Source of the DNA: VRUE01 sp036376775 | GTDB lineage: Bacteria > Actinomycetota > Thermoleophilia > Solirubrobacterales > 70-9 | Assembly (NCBI GenBank): GCA_036376775.1 | Contig: DASUZP010000053.1 | Span: forward strand, 1-47,807 | Reading direction: 5' to 3' | Length of the DNA stretch: 47,807 bases | Part shown: piece after piece, positions 1 through 7,960 of the stretch | Numbering within the stretch: position 1 is the first letter of the stretch | Layout: each line of letters opens with the position of its first letter | Translations under genes and position numbers: made by a program | The notes under the pieces: model-generated | The model's input: the letters and a program-made list of their open reading frames with translations, nothing else | What the model was told of the DNA's origin: nothing | Databases searched by the model: none

Positions 1-491
1 GCGGCCTCTTCGGCCGGCCTCTGCAGATTCCGCCCAACGTCGCCTCCGGCAACTTCCTGGCGCGGGTCTACAGGAGCGGCGGCGTTCGGCCCTACTTCGA
101 CGGCGTCGCCCTGCACCCGTACGCCTTTCACGTCGATGACCTGGAAGCGATGATCGAGGGCATGCGGGAAGTCGTCGTCGAAAACCACGACAGCGGCACC
201 GGTCTCTACGTCACCGAGATGGGCTGGGGGTCGCAGAACGACCCCGGCATCGTCGCCTTTGAGCAGGGTATCGCCGGCCAGGCGCGCGAACTGCGCAGCG
301 CCTACCGCTACATGCTCGAAAATCGCCACCGTCTCAATCTCAAGGCCGCCTACTGGTTCACCTGGAAGGACTCGGGCTCCTACTGCAACTTCTGCGATTC
401 CGTCGGCCTCTTCCGCGAAACCGAACGCTTCCACGCCAAGCCGGCCTGGCACGCCTTCGTCGGCATCACCGGCGGTCGTGCCCGGCCGTAG
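1..491 (+). CDS. Secreted clan GH-A glycosidase-like protein, C-terminal fragment (5' end outside window)
   Basis: The reading frame is open from base 3 and ends at TAG 489-491, giving about 162 residues of the C-terminal half. It opens with GLFGRPLQIPPNVASGNFL and continues to FDGVALHPYAF, YVTEMGWGSQ and SYCNFCDSVGLF. The same blocks occur in the complete paralogues at 13811-14908 and 43986-45119, so the missing part should carry a signal peptide and the WNE acid/base motif. By analogy with clan GH-A (beta/alpha)8 hydrolases, the Glu of TEMGW (codon 216-218) would be the nucleophile. A CxxC pair near the end is shared by all three copies. Nucleotide similarity to the 13811 copy is very high around base 1-45, suggesting recent duplication. 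The substrate is unknown; a role in trimming or remodelling the polysaccharide made by this locus is inference. Confidence 0.8.
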   Translation, partial: GLFGRPLQIPPNVASGNFLARVYRSGGVRPYFDGVALHPYAFHVDDLEAMIEGMREVVVENHDSGTGLYVTEMGWGSQNDPGIVAFEQGIAGQARELRSAYRYMLENRHRLNLKAAYWFTWKDSGSYCNFCDSVGLFRETERFHAKPAWHAFVGITGGRARP

Positions 492-513
492 GCACGGACG
501 CGGCAGCAGCAAA

Positions 514-519
514 TAGCAT
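514..519 (+). promoter_or_regulatory. -10 element TAGCAT for leaderless gene at 527
   Basis: TAGCAT fits the actinobacterial -10 pattern TANNNT and ends 7 nt before the ATG at 527. Transcription would start at or next to the start codon. No Shine-Dalgarno sequence is visible before the ATG, which supports a leaderless mRNA. No clear -35 was seen. Confidence 0.5.
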
Positions 520-526
520 CCGCCCG

Positions 527-1258
527 ATGCCCCAGTCTGCGCCACAGGGTCCGGCCTGGCTCGTCCTGCCGACCTACAACGAGGCCGGCAACATCGAGCC
601 CTTCGTCGAGGCCGTGCTGGCCAAGCTTCCCCCGACGGCCCGGGTGCTGATCGTCGACGACAACTCGCCCGACGGCACCGGGGAGATCGCCGACCGCCTG
701 GCGGCGCAGAACGAGGCTGTCACGGTCCTGCACCGGCCCCACAAGGAAGGCCTCGGCCCCGCCTACATAGCCGGCTTTCGGCGGGCGCTCGCGGCGGGCG
801 CCGGCCTGGTGCTGGAGATGGACTCCGACTTCTCCCACGACCCGGCCTACCTGCCACGCCTGCTCGAGGCCGGCGAAGGCGCCGACCTGGCAATCGGCTC
901 ACGCTACGTTCCCGGGGGCGGGGTCGGCGACTGGAGCGCGCTGCGGCGGGCGATCAGCCGCGGCGGCAGCGCTTACGCGCGGCTCGTGCTGGGAGTTCGC
1001 GTGCGCGATCTCACCGGCGGCTTCAAGTGCTTCCGCCGCGAGGTGCTGGAGGCGATCGATCTCGACTCGATCCACTCGCGCGGCTACGCCTTCCAGATCG
1101 AGATGACTTATCAGACGATCCAGCGCGGGTTCGAAGTGGTCGAGGTCCCGATCGTCTTCCGCGAGCGCCGCGCGGGGACGTCCAAGATGGACCGCTCGAT
1201 CGTCGCCGAGGCCGCCTGGCGCGTGCCGCTGCTGCGCTTCGGCGGCAAGCCGCAATGA
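527..1258 (+). CDS. GT2 glycosyltransferase, polyprenol-phosphate mannose synthase (DPM1/Ppm1) type
   Basis: This 243-residue protein has a single GT2 (GT-A fold) domain and no membrane segment. It carries WLVLPTYNEAGNIEP near the start, the nucleotide-sugar motif VLIVDDNSPDG at about residues 38-48 and the DXD-like MDSDFSHDP at about 97. TGGFKCFRREVL and RGYAFQIEMTYQTIQRGFEVVEVPIVFRER follow the DPM1 family pattern. Such enzymes move a sugar from GDP- or UDP-sugar to polyprenyl phosphate on the cytoplasmic face. The stop overlaps the ATG of the next gene (ATGA), a large membrane protein of GT-C type, the class that uses polyprenyl-phosphate sugars. The pair therefore plausibly forms a donor-synthesis plus transfer couple. 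Which sugar is used cannot be read from the sequence. Confidence 0.88.
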   Translation: MPQSAPQGPAWLVLPTYNEAGNIEPFVEAVLAKLPPTARVLIVDDNSPDGTGEIADRLAAQNEAVTVLHRPHKEGLGPAYIAGFRRALAAGAGLVLEMDSDFSHDPAYLPRLLEAGEGADLAIGSRYVPGGGVGDWSALRRAISRGGSAYARLVLGVRVRDLTGGFKCFRREVLEAIDLDSIHSRGYAFQIEMTYQTIQRGFEVVEVPIVFRERRAGTSKMDRSIVAEAAWRVPLLRFGGKPQ

Positions 1259-3207
1259 CCACCCGCCCGGCCAGTCCGCGGGGCGGCTCCTTTTGGCGGG
1301 AGACCCTGGCGGATCCCGCCATCCGCGCGATCGTCCTCTACGCGCTGGTCGCGATCGCGGCCTCGGTCGCCGCCTACGTGACGATCTTCACGTACTTTGC
1401 CATCTACGACGACGAGGGCACGGTGCTCGTCTCGCTGAATGCGTTCGCACACGGCGATCTGCTCTACCGCGACGTCTTCTCCCCGTACGGTCCGTTCTTC
1501 TTCGAGCTCTTCGGCGGCCTCGCGGCGCTCAGCGGCCACGACTTCACCAACGATGCGAGCCGCTCGATCGTCGTCGTGATCTGGGTCGGGACGAGCTTCC
1601 TGCTCGGCCTCGCCTGCCAGCGCCTCAGCGGGCGGCTGATGCTCGGGATAGCGGGCATGGTCGTCGCCTTCGCCGCCCTCTACGCGCTCTACCCGGAGCC
1701 GATGCATCCGCACGGCCTGCTCGTCCTTCTACTGAGCGGGTTCGCGTTACTCGCGGTGCGCGGCCCCGGCCGCCGCGTCGCGCTCGCCGGCGGGTTCGCC
1801 GGGGCGTTGCTCGCCGCCGCGCTTCTGACCAAGATCAACTTCGGCGTCTACGCGATCGCCGCCGTCGTCCTCGCGGCGGCGATGACGGTGGAGCCGCTCA
1901 ACCGCCGCCGCTGGCTGCGCTGGCCGCTGATCGTCGCCTTCCTCGCGCTGCCGACGCTGGTGATGTCGGCCGACCTCCGCGAAGGCTGGGTGCGCTCCTT
2001 CGTCGTGCTCGAGCTCCTCGGCGGCGCCGCGATCGTCGCCGCCGTCTGGCCGTCGCAGCCGCGGCACGGCGAGGAGCAGTCGGACCTTCGCCGTTGGCTG
2101 ATCGCCGCCGCCGCCGGCTGCGTCGCCGCGACCACGGCGATGATCGCCGTCGTCCTCCTGCTGGGCACCAGCCTCTCGGACCTCTACGACGGGCTGATCG
2201 TGCAGCCGCTGAACGTACGCGAGGTCGATCCCCACCCGTTCGAAACGCCCGCGCAGGCGATCGATTGGGCCGTGGCGGCGTTCGCGGCGGCAGTGCTGAC
2301 CGCCAGGCTGCGCTCCTGGGGCTCCGGCAAGCCGTCGCTGTGGCCGGGCTTGCTGCGCGGCGCCGCTGGGCTGACGATCTGGTTCACGATCGCGAAGCAG
2401 GCGCCCTTCGGCCTCAATCCCAGCACCAACCCGGACGTGCTGCCGATGCTGCTGGCCTGGGTCGCAGCCGTTCCGCCCGCCGGCGATCCCGAGCCTCCGT
2501 ACAAGCGCTTCCTCCGCATCCTGCTGCCGGCGGTCGCGGTTGCCGGTGTGCTCGGCGTCTACCCGGTGCCCGGCGCCCAGGTCGGGGTGGCCTCGCTGAT
2601 GTTCGTCCCGGTGGGTGCGCTGTGCATCGCCGACGCACTCGCTTCGCTGCGGGTCTGGAGCGCGGCGCGCGGCGAGCTCCCGCTGGCGCGTTTCGGCGCC
2701 GTCGTCGGCGTTGCGAGTGCCGCCCTGGCGGGGATGATCGCCCTGGGCCAGATCGTGCTGCCGGCGGCCAGCAATGCCGTGATCTACAACGACCGGCCGG
2801 CGCTGCCGCTCAAGGGGGCCGGCGATCTGCGCCTCGAACAGGCCCAGGTCGACGAATACGTCGGCGTTGTCGATTTCCTCAAACAGAATCGCTGTACCGA
2901 TTTCATCGGCTACCCCAACGTCGACAGCCTCTACCTCTGGTCGGGCATCGAGCCGCCCAAGCCGGCGGCGCCGGGCGCCTGGATCACGGCGCTCGACGAA
3001 ACCGGACAGAACCGCATCCTCGCCCAGATGCGCGCTACGCCGCGTCCCTGCGTCTTCCGCAACGAAGCGGTGGCAGGATTCTGGCTCAACGGCAGGCCGA
3101 TGCCCGAAACGCCTCTGGTCCGCTACATCTTCGACGACTTCGAAACCGTCGGGCAGGTGGGCGAATTCGAGCTGGGCCTGCCTAAGGAGCCTAAGCGGGG
3201 CTCATAG
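1255..3207 (+). CDS. Large polytopic membrane protein, GT-C (GT39/ArnT-like) glycosyltransferase candidate
   Basis: The ATG at 1255 overlaps the TGA of the upstream GT2 by 4 bp; a longer open frame upstream is only a shadow of that gene. The 650-residue product has many hydrophobic segments. An acidic motif, FAIYDDEGTVLVS, follows the first membrane span, and AHGDLLYRDVFSPYGPFFFELF comes next. An acidic pair in the first extracytoplasmic loop plus a D-x-Y-R-D-x-x-x-P-x-G-P-like segment is typical of GT-C enzymes of the PMT/GT39 type that take sugars from polyprenyl phosphates. The C-terminal 120 residues are soluble (QNRCTDFIGYPNVDSLYLWSG), probably an extracytoplasmic domain. The stop lies 4 bp from the stop of the convergent gene at 3212. 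Specificity is unknown. Confidence 0.75.
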   Translation: MTTRPASPRGGSFWRETLADPAIRAIVLYALVAIAASVAAYVTIFTYFAIYDDEGTVLVSLNAFAHGDLLYRDVFSPYGPFFFELFGGLAALSGHDFTNDASRSIVVVIWVGTSFLLGLACQRLSGRLMLGIAGMVVAFAALYALYPEPMHPHGLLVLLLSGFALLAVRGPGRRVALAGGFAGALLAAALLTKINFGVYAIAAVVLAAAMTVEPLNRRRWLRWPLIVAFLALPTLVMSADLREGWVRSFVVLELLGGAAIVAAVWPSQPRHGEEQSDLRRWLIAAAAGCVAATTAMIAVVLLLGTSLSDLYDGLIVQPLNVREVDPHPFETPAQAIDWAVAAFAAAVLTARLRSWGSGKPSLWPGLLRGAAGLTIWFTIAKQAPFGLNPSTNPDVLPMLLAWVAAVPPAGDPEPPYKRFLRILLPAVAVAGVLGVYPVPGAQVGVASLMFVPVGALCIADALASLRVWSAARGELPLARFGAVVGVASAALAGMIALGQIVLPAASNAVIYNDRPALPLKGAGDLRLEQAQVDEYVGVVDFLKQNRCTDFIGYPNVDSLYLWSGIEPPKPAAPGAWITALDETGQNRILAQMRATPRPCVFRNEAVAGFWLNGRPMPETPLVRYIFDDFETVGQVGEFELGLPKEPKRGS

Positions 3208-3211
3208 CGGC

Positions 3212-4918
3212 TCAATCGGGGTAACAGGCTTCGACCGGAGCGCTCACGGTCCCGTGCCAGACGTCCGCTGCCCCGTCGGGCGGAATCGTCAGCTTCACCC
3301 AGTGGCCGGCCGGCAGGTAGTCGATGCCGACGCTGCGTGGCGCGTGGGCGAAGCGCTGCAGCCAGAAGGCCGTGTGGGGCGCCGACGCGCGCAGCAGCGT
3401 CGTTCCAGCCGGCAGTGGGAAGGTGGCGAATTCGGCTCCGCGCTCCAGCTCGACCGTCCTGCACCCGCGCTCGGTGGGCGGTGCGGTTGCGTCCTTGGTT
3501 TCGATGCCGAGAGCGCCGACGAGGGTGGCGTCGGCCAGCAGCCGCAGCCGTTCTTCCTGGCCCCGCAGTTCGTCCAGGGAGAAGGCCGGCGAGCCGTCGC
3601 TTTCGACCCGCCGCAGGTAGGCGCCGGCCGGGATGCCGATGAACAGCCCGCCTCCCGCCGCCACCACCCTGGGGTCGCTGGTGGCGACGTATTCCGGATC
3701 GACCCGGTCGCGGGCCAGCTCCAACATCGCCCACTCCGTCCTGCTCACCGGCGCGTCGCGGTGGAGGGTGTCCTCCTCATAGCCGCTGCGCAGCTGGGCG
3801 ATGTTGGCCGGCAAGGCCAGCAGGGCGATGACGACGACGCCCGCCGTCAGGCGCTTGCCGACCCGGCCGCCAAGCGCCTCGGCAGCGACCAGCAGAACCC
3901 CCACAGCGCTGAAGAAGAGATAGCGCGAGCCTTCCGGCGGCCTCGCCGCGGCACCCATCGTCACCCAGTAGAAGAGGAGGATGGCGAGCCAGGCCCAGAG
4001 GGTGCGCGGGATCGACCCGCGCCTGAGACGCACGGCAACCGCCAGCGACGCCAGGACCGCCAGCGCTTTGCCGAACCAGGTGACCACCGTGGTGTAGTCG
4101 GCCGGGACCACCGGGTTGGTGCCCGTGAGCGCGCCGAGCGCCGCCGCCAGCGCGTAGAAAGCCGTCTTCGGGATCAGGTCTATGTTTTCGATTGAGAGCG
4201 CGCTCTGGTCCTGGTGGAACTTCCGGGCCCATATCCACCAGGCGGCATAGAAGGCGGCGGGGAGGATGAAGACCCAGGCCCGGCGCAGGCGGTGGGGACG
4301 CATCAGCACCAGGACGGCGATGCCGACCAGAATGGCGATGCCGACCTCGATCGTGGCGATCGAGAGGGTTATCGAGACGCAGGCGAGGACGTCTCCGCGC
4401 CGGTCTTCTCTTTCCAGCGCAAGGAGTGCGGCGAGGCCGAAGGCGATCGCGACGAGCGTGTGCAGGTCGAAGGGCCAGAGCAAGACCTCGCGAGCGAAGC
4501 CGAGGAAGAGGAGGAGCACGCAGGGCGCCAGCGCCGCCAGCGGCCCGACCCGGCGCCGCGCCAGCTCGAAGGCGAGGCCGACCGAGGCGCAGAGCGCCGC
4601 GATGTTGACCAGCACGAAGGCGGTGTAGTCGGCGCCGGCGAGGGCGAAGGTCGCCTCGTAGATCAGTTTGCCGCCGACCTGGAGGTGGCCGTTGTAGGGG
4701 GCGAAGAGGTAGTTGAGGCTGAGCGATTGGTGCTGGACGATCTGGCCCGAGTCTTCGACCAGGCGACCGAGGTAGAAGATCTCGTCGATGCCGAAGGTCT
4801 GGCCGTGCGCCGTGGCCAGGATCAGGGCGCCGGCCAGCACCATCGCGGTCGCGAGCGCGATCCAGGCCCCCTTGGGCGTGTTGAGGCGTTGGATCGCGAT
4901 CCGGATGCGGCGCTGCAT
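3212..4918 (-). CDS. Polytopic membrane protein, GT-C-like, paralogue of the 9940-11625 protein
   Basis: This 568-residue product begins MQRRIRIAIQRLNTPKGAW, followed by a membrane span and then TFGIDEIFYLGRLV. The Asp-Glu pair sits where GT-C glycosyltransferases place their catalytic acidic residues. About ten further hydrophobic segments follow, then a soluble C-terminal part of about 170 residues. Layout and several segments (for example EIARDTVDP/ELARDRVDPEY in the soluble part) match the protein at 9940-11625, so the two are paralogues. The gene is the last of a minus-strand unit with the GT2 at 4925-5662 (6-bp gap) and an epimerase. That again pairs a soluble GT2 with a membrane transferase. 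The function is inferred from topology; no substrate can be assigned. Confidence 0.65.
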   Translation of the reverse strand: MQRRIRIAIQRLNTPKGAWIALATAMVLAGALILATAHGQTFGIDEIFYLGRLVEDSGQIVQHQSLSLNYLFAPYNGHLQVGGKLIYEATFALAGADYTAFVLVNIAALCASVGLAFELARRRVGPLAALAPCVLLLFLGFAREVLLWPFDLHTLVAIAFGLAALLALEREDRRGDVLACVSITLSIATIEVGIAILVGIAVLVLMRPHRLRRAWVFILPAAFYAAWWIWARKFHQDQSALSIENIDLIPKTAFYALAAALGALTGTNPVVPADYTTVVTWFGKALAVLASLAVAVRLRRGSIPRTLWAWLAILLFYWVTMGAAARPPEGSRYLFFSAVGVLLVAAEALGGRVGKRLTAGVVVIALLALPANIAQLRSGYEEDTLHRDAPVSRTEWAMLELARDRVDPEYVATSDPRVVAAGGGLFIGIPAGAYLRRVESDGSPAFSLDELRGQEERLRLLADATLVGALGIETKDATAPPTERGCRTVELERGAEFATFPLPAGTTLLRASAPHTAFWLQRFAHAPRSVGIDYLPAGHWVKLTIPPDGAADVWHGTVSAPVEACYPD

Positions 4919-4924
4919 ATAGAG

Positions 4925-5662
4925 CTAGGCGCCGTCCCGCCGGTAGTCGCCGCGGCTCAGGTGATGCTCGAGGAAGACGTAGAGGACGATGAAGAGGTAG
5001 CGGCTGCCCATCTCGTTCAAGTGCAGCTTCGAGACGCCGGCTTTGCGGTTCGCCCAGGAGATCGGCACGATGCCGTAGCTGTAGCCGCGGACGACCGCCT
5101 TCAGGGGAAGCTCCACCGTCAGGTTGAAGTGGTGGGACAGGAGGGGTTTTACGTTTTCGATCACCTCGCGCCGGTAGGCCTTGAAGGCGTTGGTGGTGTC
5201 GTTGTAGCCGTGGCGGAAGAGGGCGCGGATTCCCCAGTTGACGATCCGATTCATGATCAGCTTCGAGCGCGGGTAGTCAGTCACGGTCGAGCCGTGGACG
5301 AAGCGCGAGCCGAAGGCGCACTCGTAGCCTTCCTCGAGCAGGCGCTGGTAGGCGACGAGGTCGTGCGGGCTGTCGGAGCCGTCGGCCATCACGACCGCCA
5401 CCGCGTCGCCCGCGAACGCCTCCAGCCCGGCGCGAACGGCGAAGCCGAAGCCGTTGCGGTAGGGCGAGGGCAGGCAGCGCACCTGAGGGTGCTCCGCTGA
5501 GAGCCCCTCGACCACGGCCGCGGTGCCGTCGGTACTCGAGTCGTCGACGACGATCACCTCGTGGTCGATCCCCGCGGCGGAGAGGGTGGAGACGATGCTC
5601 TCGACGGTCTCCGCGATCGAGCCCTCCTCGTTGTAGGCGGGGATGACGACCGAGAGTTTCAC
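4925..5662 (-). CDS. GT2 glycosyltransferase, polyprenyl-phosphate sugar transferase type
   Basis: The 245-residue frame starts at GTG 5662, which overlaps the stop of the upstream epimerase by 4 bp (GTGA). The longer open frame upstream is antisense shadow. The protein begins VKLSVVIPAYNEEGSIAET, has EVIVVDDSSTDGTAAVV at about residues 35-50 and VVMADGSDSPHD as the DXD-like region near 90. It also has FGSRFVHGSTVTDYPRSKLIMNRIVNWGIRALF, a stretch characteristic of dolichol-P-glucose/mannose synthase-like GT2 enzymes. There is no strong membrane anchor, only a weakly hydrophobic stretch near the end. It is likely cytoplasmic, loading a sugar onto a polyprenyl carrier for the neighbouring membrane transferase. 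Confidence 0.85.
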   Translation of the reverse strand: MKLSVVIPAYNEEGSIAETVESIVSTLSAAGIDHEVIVVDDSSTDGTAAVVEGLSAEHPQVRCLPSPYRNGFGFAVRAGLEAFAGDAVAVVMADGSDSPHDLVAYQRLLEEGYECAFGSRFVHGSTVTDYPRSKLIMNRIVNWGIRALFRHGYNDTTNAFKAYRREVIENVKPLLSHHFNLTVELPLKAVVRGYSYGIVPISWANRKAGVSKLHLNEMGSRYLFIVLYVFLEHHLSRGDYRRDGA

Positions 5663-6750
5663 CGGCCGGCCCTCGGGAAGCCGAGCGCATCGCTGACGGC
5701 GTCCTCGTGGGCAAGCGTCCACTCCAGTAAGTCGGCGAGGACGTCGCGAGCGCTGCGGCGCGGGCGCCATGAGGTGCGCTCGAAGAGCCGCGAGCAGTCC
5801 GAGAGGTATACCGGCACGTCGCCGGGCCGGGTCTCGGGATCGGGACCGATCTCGATCTCGCTGCCGGTCAGCTCGCGGCAGAGCGCGGTCGCCTCGAGCA
5901 GCGAGAGGCTGCACTCGCGGCCACCGCCGACGTTGGCGACCGAGCCGTTCCATGCCTGCGGATCGCTCAGCTGCTCCTCGACCAGGTCGACCAGGTCGTC
6001 GATGTGGAGCAGGTCGCGGACCTGCTTGCCGCCGCCGCCGAAGCCGATGTAGGTGAGCGGTCTGCCGAAGTGATGGCTCAGCAGCCACCAGGAGAAGACG
6101 CCCTGGTCGACCTTGCCCATCTGCCAGGGCCCGGCGATCACGCCGCAGCGGTTGACGACGGCGCGCAGGCCAAAGGCGTCGGCGTACTCCTCGATCAGCA
6201 GCTCGGCCGCCAGCTTGGTGGCGCCGTAGAGCGTACGGGCGCCCGGCAGCGGAAAGTCCTCGGAGATGCCCTGCGGCCCGGCGCCGGGTAGCGGCTGCTC
6301 GGCGGCCAGCTCGAACCGGGTCTCGGTCTCCTCCAATGCCAGCTGCAGCTGTGGGGCGACCGGGTAGACGCGGCTGGTCGAGAGGAAGACGACGAAGGCA
6401 TCCTCCTGGCGGGCGCGCTCGAGGCAGTTGAAGGCGCCGACGAGGTTCGTCTGCACCGAGTAGGAGCTGTCGGCGAACCCGGCCAGCACCGACGGCTCGG
6501 CCGAGCACTCGACCATCGCGTCGAAGCTGCCCGCGGCGGCAAGGTCGTCGCGCTCGCGGACGTCGCCGTGGACGAACTCGATCCCGGCGTCGCGCAGGCG
6601 GGCCAGGTTCAGCTCCGAGCCGCGGCGCATCAGGTTGTCGAGTGCGACGATCTCCCACTCCGGGTGGCGCGTCGCCAGTGAGGTGCCGAGGTTTGCGCCG
6701 ACGAATCCGGCTCCGCCGGTGACAAGAATCCGCATCCGACGCGGATTCAT
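5659..6750 (-). CDS. NAD-dependent sugar-nucleotide epimerase, RfbE (CDP-paratose/tyvelose 2-epimerase)-like
   Basis: This 363-residue extended short-chain dehydrogenase begins near MRILVTGGAGFVGANLG (Rossmann glycine motif). It contains LSTSRVYPVAP and the catalytic YGATK. FGGGGKQVRDLLHIDDLVD matches the GKQVRD signature of RfbE-type epimerases. ATG 6750 was chosen; an in-frame ATG at 6735, directly at MRILV, is an alternative and neither has a good ribosome site. The next gene (GT2) overlaps by 4 bp. A second RfbE-like gene is divergent, starting 57 bp away. No CDP-glucose pathway genes (RfbF/G/H) lie in the window, so the true substrate may be another NDP-sugar. Confidence 0.8.
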   Translation of the reverse strand: MNPRRMRILVTGGAGFVGANLGTSLATRHPEWEIVALDNLMRRGSELNLARLRDAGIEFVHGDVRERDDLAAAGSFDAMVECSAEPSVLAGFADSSYSVQTNLVGAFNCLERARQEDAFVVFLSTSRVYPVAPQLQLALEETETRFELAAEQPLPGAGPQGISEDFPLPGARTLYGATKLAAELLIEEYADAFGLRAVVNRCGVIAGPWQMGKVDQGVFSWWLLSHHFGRPLTYIGFGGGGKQVRDLLHIDDLVDLVEEQLSDPQAWNGSVANVGGGRECSLSLLEATALCRELTGSEIEIGPDPETRPGDVPVYLSDCSRLFERTSWRPRRSARDVLADLLEWTLAHEDAVSDALGFPRAGR

Positions 6751-6792
6751 AGCAGGGGAGGACGCCAGCTTACGGCCGTGATGTCGAGTAGC

Positions 6793-6798
6793 TAGTCT
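6793..6798 (+). promoter_or_regulatory. -10 element TAGTCT for gene at 6808
   Basis: TAGTCT matches TANNNT and ends 9 nt before the ATG at 6808, with no Shine-Dalgarno sequence between. The transcript would be leaderless or have one to three extra bases. It lies in the 57-bp gap between two divergent epimerase genes. Confidence 0.4.
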
Positions 6799-6807
6799 GG
6801 CGCTCGA

Positions 6808-7881
6808 ATGCCGACCGCAATCGTCACCGGATCTGGGGGCCTGATCGGCTCCGAGTCGGTCCGCCGCCTGATCGAGGCCGGCTGGGACGTGGTCGGCATC
6901 GAGAACGACATGCGCGCCCGCTTCTTCGGCGAGGAGGCCTCGACCGCGCACGTGACCGAGGAGCTGCGCGAGGCCCATCCGGAGTTCCGCTCGCTCGATC
7001 TCGACATCCGCGACGCCAAGGGCGTCAACAGCGCCTTCGCCGATCTGGCCGGCTCGCTCGAGGCTGTGATCCACACCGCGGCGCAGCCCTCGCATGACTG
7101 GGCGGCGCGCGAGCCGCAGACCGACTTCGGCGTCAACGCCCTGGGCACGCTCAACCTGCTCGAGGCGGCGCGCGAGCACGCCTCCGACGCGCCCTTCGTC
7201 TTCTGCTCGACCAACAAGGTCTACGGCGACACGCCCAACCACCTGCCGCTGGAAGAGCTCGAGAAGCGGCTCGAGCTGCCCGAGTCCCACCCTTTCCACG
7301 GTGGCATCGACACCTCGATGTCGATCGACCGCTCTACCCACTCGCTGTTCGGCGTCTCCAAGGCAGCTGCCGACCTGCTCGTGCAGGAGTACGGCCGCTA
7401 CTTCGAGATGCCGACCGTCTGCTTCCGCGGCGGCTGCCTGACCGGCCCCCAGCACGCCGGCGCGCAGCTGCACGGCTTCCTCGCCTACCTGATGAAGTGC
7501 ACCGTCACCGGCACGCCGTACACGGTGTTCGGCTACGGCGGCAAGCAGGTCCGCGACAACATCCACAGCGCCGACCTGGTCGCCTGCTTCCAGTCCTTCC
7601 AGCGGTCCCCCCGCGCGGGCGCCGTCTACAACATGGGCGGCGGTCGGCGCAGCAACTGCTCGATGCTGGAGGCGATCGACGTCTGCGAGCGGATCAGCGG
7701 CCGCGAGCTGCAGTGGAAGCTGAGCGACGACAACCGGATCGGCGACCACCGCTGGTGGATCTCCGACGTCTCCGACTTCGAAGCCGATTACCCGGACTGG
7801 CAGCCGCGCTACGGCATCGACGAGATCCTGCAGGAGATGTACGAGCAGAACGTCGAGCGCTGGATGGCGACCGCGGGCTGA
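6808..7881 (+). CDS. RfbE-like NAD-dependent epimerase with Phe in place of the catalytic Tyr
   Basis: This 357-residue extended SDR protein has the glycine motif VTGSGGLIGSESVRRLI at residues 5-21. STNKVYGDTPNHLPLEE, GYGGKQVRDNIHSADLVACF and YNMGGGRRSNCSMLEAID follow, all typical of the RfbE/tyvelose-epimerase branch. The position of the catalytic YxxxK reads HSLFGVSK, so Phe replaces Tyr while Lys is kept. The codon is TTC at 7348-7350, within clean sequence. I recall this HSLFG variant from other bacterial members of the family, so it is probably a lineage feature, not a mutation. Chemistry may differ from canonical epimerases, since C2 epimerisation through a ketone usually uses that Tyr. 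It is divergent from the other epimerase at 5659-6750. Confidence 0.8.
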   Translation: MPTAIVTGSGGLIGSESVRRLIEAGWDVVGIENDMRARFFGEEASTAHVTEELREAHPEFRSLDLDIRDAKGVNSAFADLAGSLEAVIHTAAQPSHDWAAREPQTDFGVNALGTLNLLEAAREHASDAPFVFCSTNKVYGDTPNHLPLEELEKRLELPESHPFHGGIDTSMSIDRSTHSLFGVSKAAADLLVQEYGRYFEMPTVCFRGGCLTGPQHAGAQLHGFLAYLMKCTVTGTPYTVFGYGGKQVRDNIHSADLVACFQSFQRSPRAGAVYNMGGGRRSNCSMLEAIDVCERISGRELQWKLSDDNRIGDHRWWISDVSDFEADYPDWQPRYGIDEILQEMYEQNVERWMATAG

Positions 7882-7911
7882 TCCCGCCGAAATAGCAGTG
7901 CCTTAGGCTCT

Positions 7912-7943
7912 TTGCTAAATTCAGTCTCTCGACTTAATTTAGC
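7912..7943 (+). promoter_or_regulatory. Promoter (TTGCTA-N17-TAATTT) embedded in a 30-bp palindrome: probable operator
   Basis: TTGCTA (7912-7917) and TAATTT (7935-7940) are separated by 17 bp, a standard sigma70 spacing. The same segment is an inverted repeat. GCTAAATT (7914-7921) pairs with AATTTAGC (7936-7943) and AGTC (7923-7926) with GACT (7931-7934), leaving TCTC in the centre. The arms cover the whole promoter, as expected for a repressor site. A ribosome site GAGGGA (7945-7950) precedes GTG 7961. The patch is clearly AT-richer than its surroundings. Reading it as a terminator of the upstream gene is less likely because no T-run follows. Confidence 0.6.
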
Positions 7944-7960
7944 TGAGGGACTAATACACT

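Noticed and set aside
3212..7749. Long plus- and minus-strand open frames overlapping the epimerase and GT genes
   Set aside because: They lack family motifs and show the Arg/Ala/Gly-rich composition of antisense reading in high-GC DNA. They are shadows.
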